Shown: one piece after another, positions 1-12,421 of the stretch
Position numbering within the stretch: the first letter of the stretch is position 1
Layout of the letters: each line of letters begins with the position of its first letter
DNA from: Himantopus leucocephalus
Taxonomy: Eukaryota > Chordata > Aves > Charadriiformes > Recurvirostridae
Direction of reading: 5' to 3'
Assembly (NCBI GenBank): GCA_003993805.1
Contig: RSEF01000004.1
Location: 71,044,101 to 71,108,100 of the forward strand
Length of the DNA: 64,000 nt
The notes under the pieces: model-generated
What the model saw: the letters and a program-made list of their open reading frames with translations, nothing else
Database searches by the model: none
What the model was told of the DNA's origin: nothing
Program-made: the position numbers and the translations under genes

Positions 1-3000
1 TTATGGTGAAGAAACTTAAGCCAATCTATCATCTTCATTTACATGTCGCAGCCTTCACCATATGTGCTGTTAACTCCAAGTTACCAACTTGGTTTTGCCT
101 TGGTACGTCTGCTAGGTTCTGACTTTCCCTCGACTTCCACTAGGATTGGACTAGACTCCTGAGTCTCGCTCTAAATAACATTCCTAGAAGCAACACTGGA
201 CATTTTCCAAAGTATAATAACGGTCCCCTTATTTTTTAAGAACCCAAAGGCCTTGTGTTGTAAGAACACGGTAGCAGAACCGGAGGAGCAAGGAAGGATG
301 ATAACAGGAAATCTTCTCAAACATATTTGAACTACCAGGTATCTATCACTTGCAGCTCCATGGGCACTGCCTTGGGATTTTAACAGGCATGGCACGCAGC
401 CTCTGCGTGCACAGGGTTTTTAAACAATGTGAACACTAGCAAAGTAAATGAGGCACTTTGCCAGTCTTTGTGAACATTATATCAGACAGCAGGATTTAGA
501 GATAGCTATACAGGCAACCCCCTCATTGCTCAGGAACGTATTCCTATTTCTTAGTCTAGTGACAGCTTTCATGCCCAAAGTCCCAGACTTCCTCAGTGGC
601 AGCTTGAGTGCCCACACAACTTCTGAAACAACCGGTAGAGCCTGATACTACAATGTATTGAGTTCTTCATGGTCTCATGTCAGTTTCTCTCTAGGTGCCT
701 GTGGCTCAGGAGTAGCATTTTGAGTAAAGGGACTGTGGTTCTTCCCCTGAGTTTGCAATTTTGCCCTGTGAAAGTTAAATGAAGCCTGGCTGACCTCTAT
801 GGTTTTTCCATAACAGACCTTTTTCAGTCAGAATAACAAACCTCCTCTTTGAGTTACATTAAGACCCAAAGCCACAAACACAGGTCAGGGACAAGACTAC
901 TCAGAGCTAGATGGTCAGGAGGTTTTCACTGGGGGAGGATGCATGCAAGTGCAGGAGGTGGATATGATGCTGGTGGAGCTACTTGTCTAGCACAGCAGGA
1001 GCCAAAGTAATCAAGGAAGAGTTGCAAAGAAGCCCCACCGATAGCACTCGCTGTGCAACCCCAGGAGAAGTGTTGGGAGAGACCTTTGTGCTGGCTGGAA
1101 GGAGGACTGGAGCAGCCAACGCAGAAACTTTCTTTTGGTGTGTGGTCCCTCCACATATGGGTCCAGGAAATGGGAACTGTGGGCTCTTTATGAGAGGTAC
1201 GGGCACAACAAGAAAATGCCATAGTCCATGGTGAGCTTCTCCTTAGTCTGGATTCAACTTTCAAGACCCAGATTACTGGCAGGTGGCTTTTATGAAAGGA
1301 GCTAACTCAATGATTGCGTGCTGCACGCTTACACCTCATGTAATCCGTGATGAAATGGCTGGGCACACAAAACCAAAACTGTCGGGGTGAAGAGACTAAG
1401 AAAAATAAAGTCCTGGGTATTTAGGCAGTCAGAGGATGAATGTGGTCAATCAGTGTGATGCAGCCAAGAAAATGCAGATGTAATTGTGGGGTGCATCAGC
1501 TCAGTATTTCTTGTAGTTGGAGACGTGCTCATGCTGTTATACAAGTGACTGTTACGATTCAACTCACACTACTCTGTACAAGTCCCTACTCAAAAAATGT
1601 GAATTCCAAGTGAGACAAGGGCAAAGAAAGGTCATTAAAAAGAAGAGAGAGGTGAAGCATTCATCCAACAAGAACAGAGTAAAAGAGTGTGGGTGGCTTA
1701 GACTAGCAAATGGAGTTACAATAGCTCTGTATATATCTGTTAAATGGCTTATCACCAGGTAGTCATTAAAGAATTAAGAATTATTTAAGTAAGACAGCAA
1801 CACTGGCACAAGGACAAATGAGAGGAAAGTGACAATGAATAATTTTGAGTGGGAATTTAAAAAATGAGTTCGCATCCTCAGATGGCCTACACCATATTTC
1901 CAGTTGGAGTAGGGAAGCAAGATGTCTAAGGTTTTTAAGATGGGCTTGTTGTGACTAAGTGACAGTAGACAGCTTCCTAGTGTATCCTGTATTTGCCTTT
2001 TAAAAGAACCAGGCAAAAAAGAAAGTTCAACGTTTTGTTGACAAGGTCTTTGTCAATGACGGAAAAAGTAACCTAAAAGAGGAGCCATTCATATTTAGAG
2101 CCTTGAGACAGGGACACCCTTCTTCACCTAGACCCCAAACACTTTTTGTTGGCTCAAAGACCAAACAACAATTTGAAGCCAGACTTACTTTCTGGCTTCT
2201 CATAGGTACTCTTCGCCATTTGTAAAATTCACGGTAAACAATCTAAACCAATTAATTGATGGCAGGAGCACCCAGGTACATGAAGGGTTGTGCTGTGTTC
2301 AGTAATCTTACTCCCTGGATAAAATCCTGGCTTCAGTGAAGTCAAGGTGAGTACCGTCCTTGATTTCAAGCTTTTTTTTCAGTGTTCTGACACTCACACA
2401 TTCATGCTTGCTGTTAGTCATCACACCTCAGAGACAGAAGCAGAACTTGGTAGGATCATCGAGACATATTTATGCCTTAAAAAACAGAAAACATGCCAAA
2501 CCAAAAATGATAGCATTAGAATGGAGCTCAAGGATTTTTTTTTGTCCTTAAAAAAAATTCTCCATCTATCCATGACACTGTAAATGTAATTGCCCTGTGA
2601 CATACTAAACTGCTCAGTGAGCAATGCTTGTTCTCAGAGGTGTTTTTTTTTTACTTTGTAGTTCTTCAATCTTCATTTTTGCCACTTCTCCTTCAAATGT
2701 TCTGCTTGGGGTTTGTTTACATTTTTTATCTCCCCCCCTCCTCCATTCCTTTCACCCAGCTGGAAAGATGAAATATAAAGAAATGCACCTGAAAATTCAG
2801 ATGAGTTTGAATAGCTTAAGGTCCTTCCTAGTTTTAAATTCTTTAGGGTTTAGCCTCCTTCTTAAAAGACATTTCTGATTCACTTACCTGAGATTATGCA
2901 AATTGCTGCTGAACTCAGAGCAGCAAGGTTTATTTCCCTGAATAAAATTAGCAGACACTTACTAATAAGACGTATTTACATGTGCACAGCACATTTTATC

Positions 3001-6000
3001 TCGTTGGATCCCAAAGCACTGCTGAAATGTAGTAGAACTTTGAAACTGAGAAACATTCTTAAGGAGTTAATTCTTCTCCCATTCTCACTAATTTAGCCCA
3101 CTGACATTCGCGGAACTATTCCTACTTCATACCAGTGAAAATCAGGGGTGATCCAACCTGTAATTTCTTCCAATCATTTAACAAAGGTGATTAATTCATC
3201 ACAGACCATTTATTACCTGATTGTGAAAGCTTTCTGCGTGTTTTCTCCAATTGCTCTCCTCCATATATTCACGAAAACATACGACCAAAAAAGGATCCAA
3301 AATGGGCTTTTTTCAAAGCCATAGTTATTTTGCGTGTAGCTGGCAGAACATAACTGCCCATCCTGGACTTGGTTTGCAGCTCGCCTAGAGCGTGTCCTTC
3401 AAAAGCCTGTATTTCCTACTGTCTCTTAAGATTTTGAATGTCTGTGCATTCCTGAAAAGGAAGCAGTTTTTCTCTTTTCCCTTTATTTATCCTTTAACAA
3501 TAGCTGGGGCTCTTATAATCCCATCCCTTGTTTGGTGAATAGGCTTTTAGCAGTCTTTGTGTGTTTGAGATTATTAACAAGAACTACTTTTCTGTTCAGC
3601 CTGTTTTGTCCCTCTCCATTTATTCCTCACTTTCACGAGCACAGGCTCATCTGAACCTGTCCTCATCCTATCCTGATAGCTGGTATCTCTGTTTGTTGTT
3701 TTTCCACACTTCAAACTGATCTATAAAGAGATTTATGATGTACACGCACCTACATCTACTAGTTATATATTTGGTCCCATATTATGATAGTTACTTTATG
3801 TACATATGTCCTTGCTTACGATGCAGTAAACTTTTAACGTAATTCAAATTCACACTCAAAAGAAAGACAACGGAAATATCAGAAGCTGTTGGGCACTCCC
3901 CAACGGAGATAAAGACTTCCATCAGACTCCGAGAAGAAAACACTGCATCTTGAATAACTATCACCGTTTCGTGGTAAGATCTTGTTTTTGTTTTCTAACA
4001 CTTCATTTCATTACCAGACCAAGTGAAAACACAGAAAATTTTCAAGTATTGGTCTTTTCTTAAATGTAACATTATCCTGTAACCTGGAAATAAATAGTAA
4101 TGCTATCATGATACCTAGAAAATTAGTCAAATTTTAAACCTGTTTTTCAGAGATTTCAGAGAAAAAGCTAAAATCTCTTGTGTCAAATTTTCAGGTACAA
4201 AGACTGAAGCCGGATTATTGATACACCTGCCTGGTTTCATTATCGTGCTTCTCGCAGTTGTCCCTGCGTTTGCCTGAATTTGTGCACTAGGCTCAAAAAA
4301 TTGGCAGACAACAAAGCTTTCTGATAAAGATGTAGGCCTTGAGCCCCAGCCAAGTGTCAGCGGGGGCCTTTTTATGGACTCCGGTAGGAATTGGATCATG
4401 CATCCCTGGCATGAAAACATAATGTATCACCCGGCAAACGTGGAGCTCGGCTATTAGAAGCCCCAAACGGAAAAATCACCGAATGGGCTTTGTTCTGTGC
4501 ATTGAATAATAGTTCTGGATGTGTGGCCTTTGTTATTAGTGTGTTGACAAGAGACACCTAATTAGATTAGGAGGACTTTAAGTAAGGCAGTGGTAATCGG
4601 CTGGGAGAGCCTCATGCAGACCAGCCGGCGGTGAGGAAAGGCAGCTTCCCCTACAGTTACCAAGACTACAAAGAGCTTTGGCGGCTGGAATGGAAGAAGC
4701 AAAAACCAAAGTACAGAGTTTAGTACTGAGGTGGGAATCATAGTCAACTTGGGTAAAGGAGGCTGTATTCAGACATTTGGGGAAGCTCTCCTTCGACACG
4801 CACAGTAAGGCCATCCCAGTGACATTGTGGCCATGTGGGACAGACGGTGGGCATGGAGCAGAAGCAGCCCACAAGCCTGGTGCCACTGGACGGGAAGGGA
4901 GAAGAAAGGAGAGCACATCAGAATAGTTTAAAGCACTATTTGCCATAAACGCCCTTCATGTTCGGTCATGAAATGAGGCAGCAGATATGAGACAAGAAAC
5001 TAGAAATGCTAATGCCATTTATAAAGCATGAGAAAAATAAATACATTGCTATTCGATTGCAGCTAAACATCAGCTCACACACGTCTAATTAATTAACATG
5101 GCAGTTAATTAACAGGACAGTTTTGATCTGCCGTAGCAAAGCTTTGAAATATAGTGGCTCACTAAGTCATTTATTTCAGTCAAAATTAAAAGCAAGTATC
5201 TTTTTTATTGGCGCATTTGCAGAGCTCCATATTACCCTAATGGCATCAGCGTGGCATCCCAGTCATCTGAATCCAGTCAGAATTAATCCGAGATTACAAA
5301 AGGTAAATAAAGGTCGATGTAGGTCAGGGAGCACAAAAACAGCCATGAGACACCCCCAGATAAGCTGGGTCCGTGGTGAAGTGCAGCTGGTCTCTCCTAG
5401 CCTCTTGTTTGGTGGTTTGGGTTAGTTCCTTCTCAGAAATCAGAGCAAGACTGAACAAATGAATAACTAGGACAAGAAGACCTTGAATTAGTTTTTTTTT
5501 TTTCTCCCTCAGCAATGCATCATCTAACTTGGGCTCCTGTATTTTAAAGGAAACATCACTAGTGTAATTGAAATCCTTGGCCAGTCCAAGTTCCCATGAC
5601 ACTGCATGATAATGCTAGGATGGCTAGAAAAGTATGTGAGGGACTCTTTCTGCTGATTGCAGCCCCAGGACAAGTGTCCACAGCCGCTGCTAAAGTGGCC
5701 CTTCAGCGGTGATTTTCCTGCTCTAGACATGGTGTCGGGTAGACCTGGTCTCCTACCGACCTGGGGACTGGGACCCAGAGGAGAGGAGGAGAAGCACATC
5801 ACCGTGGGATCCCTGAGGCATCATAATTTAGAGACAGTTCCAGGGCAGGCCACAAAAAAGTGGTTTAAAAATACCTCTGCCCTTTCAAGGGTTTTGTGTC
5901 GCACCCGCCAGCAGCAGAGAGCGGAAGCTCACCTTACATTTTAATCAGTCTTTCCCTCACTTAATTTTAATCTGACCCTGAGTAATGCCCCCTAAGAAGA

Positions 6001-9000
6001 TTCATTTAGAAGCAGATTACAGTATCTAATTTGCTAATGATGAGACATCATCCTCAGAATCACAATCTTCCGTCGGGACTTAGTAGGTGCATCAGGAAAT
6101 AAGATAAAAACGTCCTGCCCGCCTCGGCATTGTCTTACAGCTGGAGCGCTCGTCCCCAGCCCTGGCTCCAGTCCTACCTCGGGTGGGAAGGGTCGAGCCT
6201 TACTGTACTGGACCATAGGAAATAAGCAGGAAAAGCCTGGATAAGGGTATGTTTGGGTCGGAGGCCTGTGGGGAGGAAAAAGATGATTCATTGCTCCAAG
6301 ACCAGTGGGTTCAGGTCACCACGCAAGTATGGGTTGCAGTTGGCCCATGCAACTGGGAAATGTGTTGTGGGGAGTCACTGGTTTCCTACGTACAGCTGAG
6401 AGATCAAACGCTCCCAGTTTACAGGCAGAGGGAAGGACAACAGGTTTTTCATGGGGTTTCGTGGTTAAGTGTATGGGCAGGGTTTTCTGGGAAAAGCAAT
6501 GAGGAATCACAGGACACCCCTGGGGACTGAAACACAGGGGAGCCTGGACGACTCACAATGGGGCAAGGAAGGGAAGGAAGGGGCTACAGGGAGATCCTCA
6601 TGTTTTGCTTAGGAAAGGTGCTTAGGTAATAGAGATGACAGAAAATGTAGAGCATCGTCTGTATTCTCTGGTTATAAAATTTCTTGTGATTACAACCTGA
6701 TTCAGCTTAAATTCAGTGGAAGACTTAAAAGTTTTTCGATTTCTAAAGGGTACTTTTGTGTAATGAAACGAATTCTAACAACTGAAGAAAAAGAAGACAT
6801 GAATGGAAAGAAATGCATTTGAGCCAAAGGTGCCATAGTGTCTTCAACTTTTATCCCAAGCAAAAGAAAATCTTTCAGGAAGGGCTCCAGACTAAGCAAA
6901 CTGAGTCAGCATCTCAGAAGTCATATTAAGAGTAGCAGAGAGCTCAGAAGTATTGCAAAAGGATTTGATCAGCAAAGAAATCTGTGCTCAATAAAAGGAG
7001 CACTGCCAAAAGTCAAGCTGAGTCAGACCTGCCAAGTATATTAAAATACACAGCAAAAGGTTCTCCAGCTGCAGGAAAGAAAGAGGAACAGGAAAGGAAG
7101 AAAACTGTAACAGTAAAGCAAAGGATCAAGAAGTAGATTCCCCAAATTGCCTGGTCCACACCCAACCCACATGCAAAGACAGAAGATGTTTGGGGAGTGC
7201 GAGTGGCTTTCCCATCTCATGGCAGACCCAGCCCGTGGGGCACACAACCTGCCCTGGCTCCCTGCTCGTCATCGTTGTCGTCCCCCTGCAACACGCAAGC
7301 AAGGAGGGCACGCAGCTTTAAGCAAAGGCTGAAAATCTGAATGGGGGAACTCCTACAGTCAAATATAAATGCTCAAACAGAAAAACTCCGTTTCCTGGGT
7401 GCCACTGTAGTCCATAGCTCCCAAGGTTGGGGAAAGGGTTTGGAAGGGCAACGTGGGCTATAAACTGAGAAACATGAGAAGAGCTGCCCCTCACACCTCC
7501 TCTCCAGGCTTTTGCTGGTCTGGCACCAAGCAGGCAGGACCTCCCTGCAGGAGCAGACACCTTCTCTACCTCCATCTCCGAGGCCCCTCTCCTCCCTCTC
7601 TCCTCCTCTGAAACACCTCCCACTCCAGCAGTGCTCCCTCCAGGATGGACTCCCAGGTGTTCCTGCCTTGCACCCACTCCAGTACAGGGACAGGGCACAG
7701 AGGGGTAGGAGAAGGGGTTTTGCAGACTCCTCTTGATCGTAGGGGTCTGTAGAAGAGAGAGACACAAACCCAGCAGTCCTGCAAGGGTACATGGCATGGT
7801 GTCCTTGCTAGTGGCTACCTGCCCTGCAGCCCCAGGTCATCAAGGACAGAGTTTTCTGTGGGATGACTGGGATAAACCCATTTCTTGTGAAGTGGGGGGG
7901 AAAGCCCAGCTCTGAAGAGAGCAATGCTCCAGGGACTGGTATGTTCCTTACATGCCATGGGTGACAAAACTGTCATCTGCATCTCTTCTGCATGGCAGGG
8001 AAGTCAGGGTGGGATGTGGAGTAAAGGGTTGGTTGTTCAGGGTTGTTCAGGGAAGGAGGAGAAGTGGAGATCCGGCGGTAGATAAGGATGCCAGAGAGAT
8101 GCCTCCATGATAATATCAGTCCTTTTTTTTTTTTGGAGTCTGCACTGACGAAGAAGTCAAGAATCTCCTGTTGCTTCCTGCAAGGCAGTTATGGAACCCT
8201 TGAGCAAGCAGAGCCATCCTAATGTTGTTTGCTGTGCACCTCATCCGTGCTGTGTTGCTGGCCATCTAGCCTGAGGGCTGGGCATCATAACACACAAACA
8301 TGGCACTGTACACAACAGGCTGCCTCTCCAGCCTGCCCCATCACTGCATAACCAACATGAATCTGTTGACTTACAGAGTGCTTACGTGCCATTTTACCCC
8401 AGATAGCAATACAGCAGACTAGGTGTCACAGGAACTCTCAGGGACTTACTTGCCTCCTAGAGGATCTCATGTAGTTCACACATGTAGCTGGGATCAATGA
8501 TGCACAAGTGTTAGAATACATTTGTAACACAGTTTCTCATTTTGTTTCCTTCTCATGCATCAAAACCCCTTTCGGAACTGAAGTGGCACAAAGTAAATGG
8601 GAACAATCAGAGGATTCACATCAAACTGCGCTATTGCTCCAGACCAATTTGCTAAGGCAGGCACGGCCAGTGGAGGTGCTAAAAGAGGTGAGGAAAGCTG
8701 ATCCTCTGCAGAGAGAGGCTCTCCAACAGCTTCTGACAGCAGCTGAGTTAATGGGGAAGAGAAAACTGGTTTTAAGTTGGAACTTCATACATTTCTGAAT
8801 GTAATTGTGTCATTGCAAGAAAACTAATGAAATTGGTTTTTAACCATTTGGTTCAAGTAAATAATCTTCCTATGGAGAAAAGGTGTGGCATAGGTGTCTA
8901 CGGAAATTATTGCATGGTCTGGAACTGTACTGCACATACATAAGAAAACTTGGCTGACCGATATGAAAGTAGGTAGGACAGTTTCTAAGGTGAGGAAATA

Positions 9001-9961
9001 CATTGTCTGTGGAATTTAACAGGAGATTAACAAATATGATTTGGCTATCAAATATCCATAAGTGCCATTAAAAAGGACTTGCAAAGATCTCAGTTTTTGC
9101 TTTAACTATATGTATAAAACTACAAATATTGTACAGTACAATTTTGCTAAGTAACACAGACTGTGCATGGGCAATAACCAATCACCTAAAGTGAAGGAGA
9201 AAGAGAAAAGAAAAATAAAACTTATTTTAGCTATCCATTTGCAAATAAAACTGGCATTTCATATAATAAATAAATAAATAAAAATTCAGGACTGCATTAC
9301 TGAAAAAAGGCATCTAAAAATATCACACCTACATTTCACCAAAATAATAAAAGTGGGTTGATATGATATCTTTCATACTCAGGAAATTCCACATGGGTTC
9401 CCATGATGACACGTGGATGCCTGATCAGTTGGTCTGTAGCAAATTTAGCTACAACACATTCACCTCTACTCACGGAGGTATTTCAGTTTTACTATCTAAG
9501 GGAAGAAATACAAAGTTGGGCAGCATATCAGATTTAGAAATCTGTCTGCACATTTGTTTGCCTGAAGAAAGTCATGAGCTCTCCAATATTAATTTTTGTG
9601 ACTTCCTTTTGGAGGAAGAAGGATGTTATGGAACAGGGTTTGAATAAACTGGAACTAGGCTTTAGGAAACAGGATAAGCCAGGTGAGTTGGGGTAAGAAG
9701 AGCAATTCCCCCCTACTGTCATTAAATGAGACTAGCAAGAACTGAACCAAATTTACATGCAATTGGTGGTAGATGATAGCCATCTGCTTTAAGGGAAGGA
9801 CATTCAAAAGGAAGTGCTGAAGAATCTCCAGGAAGATACATGCACAACATTACATACTTATATTCAAATGACTCTCTGAGTTCACAGAACAGCATATAAG
9901 GTGCAAAGAAGAACTGGTCTAACCCACCAGAAATATCCAAGTATCCAGCGGCTCTTTCTCA
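1..9961. other. Intergenic DNA, no gene recognised
   Basis: All frames are short and show no known domain or splice-linked structure. The stretch holds homopolymers (T runs near 2372, 2641 and 8122), a pyrimidine-rich tract at 7557-7630 and a TAATTA-rich candidate regulatory block near 5.08-5.30 kb. By synteny this is probably PDGFRA-KIT intergenic sequence. Confidence 0.7.
9265..9284. repeat. (TAAA)n short repeat
   Basis: Four to five tandem TAAA units in AT-rich sequence. Confidence 0.85.
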
Positions 9962-10272
9962 AATAATCATAGAGTAACAAGTGTCAGTTGTGATCATCTG
10001 GTTTGGTGTCTTGTAGAACCTACCAGACCAAACTACCAGACCTTTTAAAGTCAATTCTTGTTTGAACTAGAGCATCCCTTTCAGAAAACAGGTACTCTTC
10101 TTTGAAAAAAAAAAAAAACCACTTATGATTGGATTCACCAGATCCTCTGATAAGGTTTTCTAGCGGTTAATCACTTTCACCTTTAAAAATTTGCACTTTT
10201 CAAGACTTACCAAGCTGACCATTGATTTCATGCCACTGGATCTTATTATGTATTTATCTACCAGTTTGAAGC
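9962..10272 (-). mobile_element. Old, diverged CR1-like LINE 3' fragment
   Basis: The order of words matches old sauropsid CR1 3' ends read from the tail: AATCATAGAG, then GATCATCTGGTTTGGTGTC, GAACTAGAGCATC, CTAGCGGTTAATCACTTTCA, TTTAAAAATTTGCAC and CCACTGGATCTTATTATGTA. The tail lies at the low coordinate, so the element is on the minus strand. It is much more diverged than the copies at 34 kb and contains an A14 run at about 10106-10119. The identification is from remembered consensus only. Confidence 0.6.
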
Positions 10273-11253
10273 CTGCTGATGAAGGTCAAAAGCCACATTC
10301 AGCTTTTGCAAGTGCCGCATTTCCCAGTGGCCACGTACGAATTCCCAGAAGTTGCCCAGAATCAGCCCTGGTTCACAGCAAAGTCCCAACAAGAGTTTCT
10401 GCAGAGCCTCTCCTACCTTCTCTTGCCTCATAAATAAGGGTTTAAGTGACCCATAAACGACAGGAGGACCAGAGCAGGCCAGCAGTGAGTCAACCACTGG
10501 GGCAGAGAGGCAATATCTTCAATCCCCACCCTGTTTGGGTGCCCCACATCTCCCGCACTAACCACAAGCAAAGGGTGGCTGGAGCAAGCTTTGCTTAGCC
10601 TCTTCCATCGAAAGGACTGTGATTTGACACCGAGGGATGCGCAGCCCTGTGGTGAGGCTGCAGCCCCCGGCGAGGAAACTGGCTCAGGTCCTAACCTCAA
10701 GGATGCAGTAAGTGCAGTTCCCGCAACTGCTTAGGGGTGCCCATGCCAAACCTTGCAGCTGCAGCTATCGTTTTACATATACTGTGACACTGAAGCAAGC
10801 ACCGGGAGGCGGTTTAGCTCCTGGGTCCTCTTGGCAGTAGCCCTGGAGGGCCCCAGCAACCGCTGAAATACATGACCAAGTGAAAAATTGCTAAGGCAAA
10901 AGGAGGGTACCAAACACCATGTAGATTTAAAGAGCTCAGTTCCTCTTTAAGCTCCTAAAGGGGAATCTGATAAAAGCCACAAGGAAACACATCTCCAGCA
11001 CTGCCATTTCTTAAAAGCAAGAAGCAGCATGAACTTGCCCAGGATCAATCTGTCTGCCGCTCGCTAATGCACACTTACGAGTGGTGTAAATGGCCCTGAC
11101 ACCCTGCGAAATCTCCAGCCCTCCCACGTCCCAGCATTCTAATGCCAGGCAGAAGAGATTGGCCTTCCTTGCAAGGGTCTGGAGGACCACTCCAGGGCTG
11201 CCGTCGCAGTCTAAGAGCACGACGGGCTGTGGAAACAGTTTGGACCCTTGTTT

Positions 11254-11513
11254 CTGGTCTCGGGAAAAGCCTGGGACTTGGTCAGTCATTACGACACTGA
11301 GCATTGGGAATCTTCAGTCTCTGTATGGATTTAGCCGCCTGTTAATTCAATATTAAATTTGCCACAGAAAATGTGCTTCTGGNCCTGGTCTTGGGAAAAG
11401 CCTGGGACTTGGTCAGTCATTATGACACTGAGCATTGGGGATCTTCAGTCTCTGTATGGATTTAGCCGCCTGTTAATTCAATATTAAATTTGCCACAGAA
11501 AATGTGCTTCTGG
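11254..11513. repeat. Duplicated 129-bp segment around single n at 11383
   Basis: Positions 11254-11382 and 11385-11513 are the same 129 bp with three transitions, two of them at CpG sites. A single n and one base separate the copies. I interpret it as two overlapping contig ends, probably the two haplotypes, left unmerged by the scaffolder. Confidence 0.93.
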
Positions 11514-12420
11514 AGCAAACACTGTGTGCCTTGCACCAAGCCAACAGCAGAGCACTGTAAAGAAAACATAAATCTAACTAAAAGTCTTTTCTCAATGTGT
11601 GGCGTAAAGTCTTCCCTCACACGTGCAACAAAAATTGTTAGAGCAATTTACCCAGGAACAACAGAGATGGGGCAGACACTGGCAGGGACAGTGCAAGACA
11701 TGCAGGAACGGTAAGGGAGACGGGGGAGAAGGGGAGATACAGGGATCCTGTGGCCATTAGACCATATTGTCCTCCTGGACATGGAATTGAATATTTTCCT
11801 GCCTCAGAGGTGTACAGGTGGCAGGAAAAACACGTCTTCCTTCACCTTATTGTAAAAACAGAAAGAGGATAGAGGATTTGCTATGGACCTGAAAAGGTCC
11901 CAACCCAACCTGGTAAGAGTCAAGACAGAGTCACATCATGGAATTAATTTTTTTCTGTGGTTTGTCTGGAATTTTTTTGAGCGAAATAGGAAATGGCTTT
12001 TTTCTTTCAAATACCACATTACAAAAAAGTGAAGAAATTAGGAAATGGGAAAATTAAGAGTTCCTGTCCAGCCTTCATTTGACTCCCTTTATGCACATAC
12101 TTTATAGCTTGGTCTCTATAACACTTTCTTTTCACCCCATGGGACCCATTTCATTCATTGAAGATATTGGAAAGTCATATCATGAAGGAGACAGTGGTTT
12201 ACAGGCAAAAAGGACAGGCTCATAGTTGAGGCAGTTGAATGTTGCCCTAGAGGACGGGGGACTGAGTCTACAAAGGATTCAAGCCTTGTGCCAACTAGCC
12301 TTGTCCGTCCCCCCCTGGACCTGATGTTTGTGGCACCTCAGGGTTCACTCAGAGCCTTACTGAAAGTCCCAGTGCCCCGTGCCGGTGGCAATGAGGACAA
12401 CACAGGGGCATCCATCCCAG

Positions 12421-12421
12421 N
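12421..12421. other. Single-n contig join
   Basis: A one-base gap placeholder. I see no duplicated flank here, so it may hide a small unresolved gap. Confidence 0.8.

Noticed and set aside
2970..3095. Resemblance to a MIR-type SINE (TTTATCTCGTTGGATCCC followed by AACTTTGAAACTGAG)
   Set aside because: Only short words match. Without a repeat library I cannot separate it from chance.
7318..7797. Minus-strand frames of up to 159 codons
   Set aside because: Three overlapping frames are open in the same pyrimidine-rich, low-complexity tract with no family resemblance.
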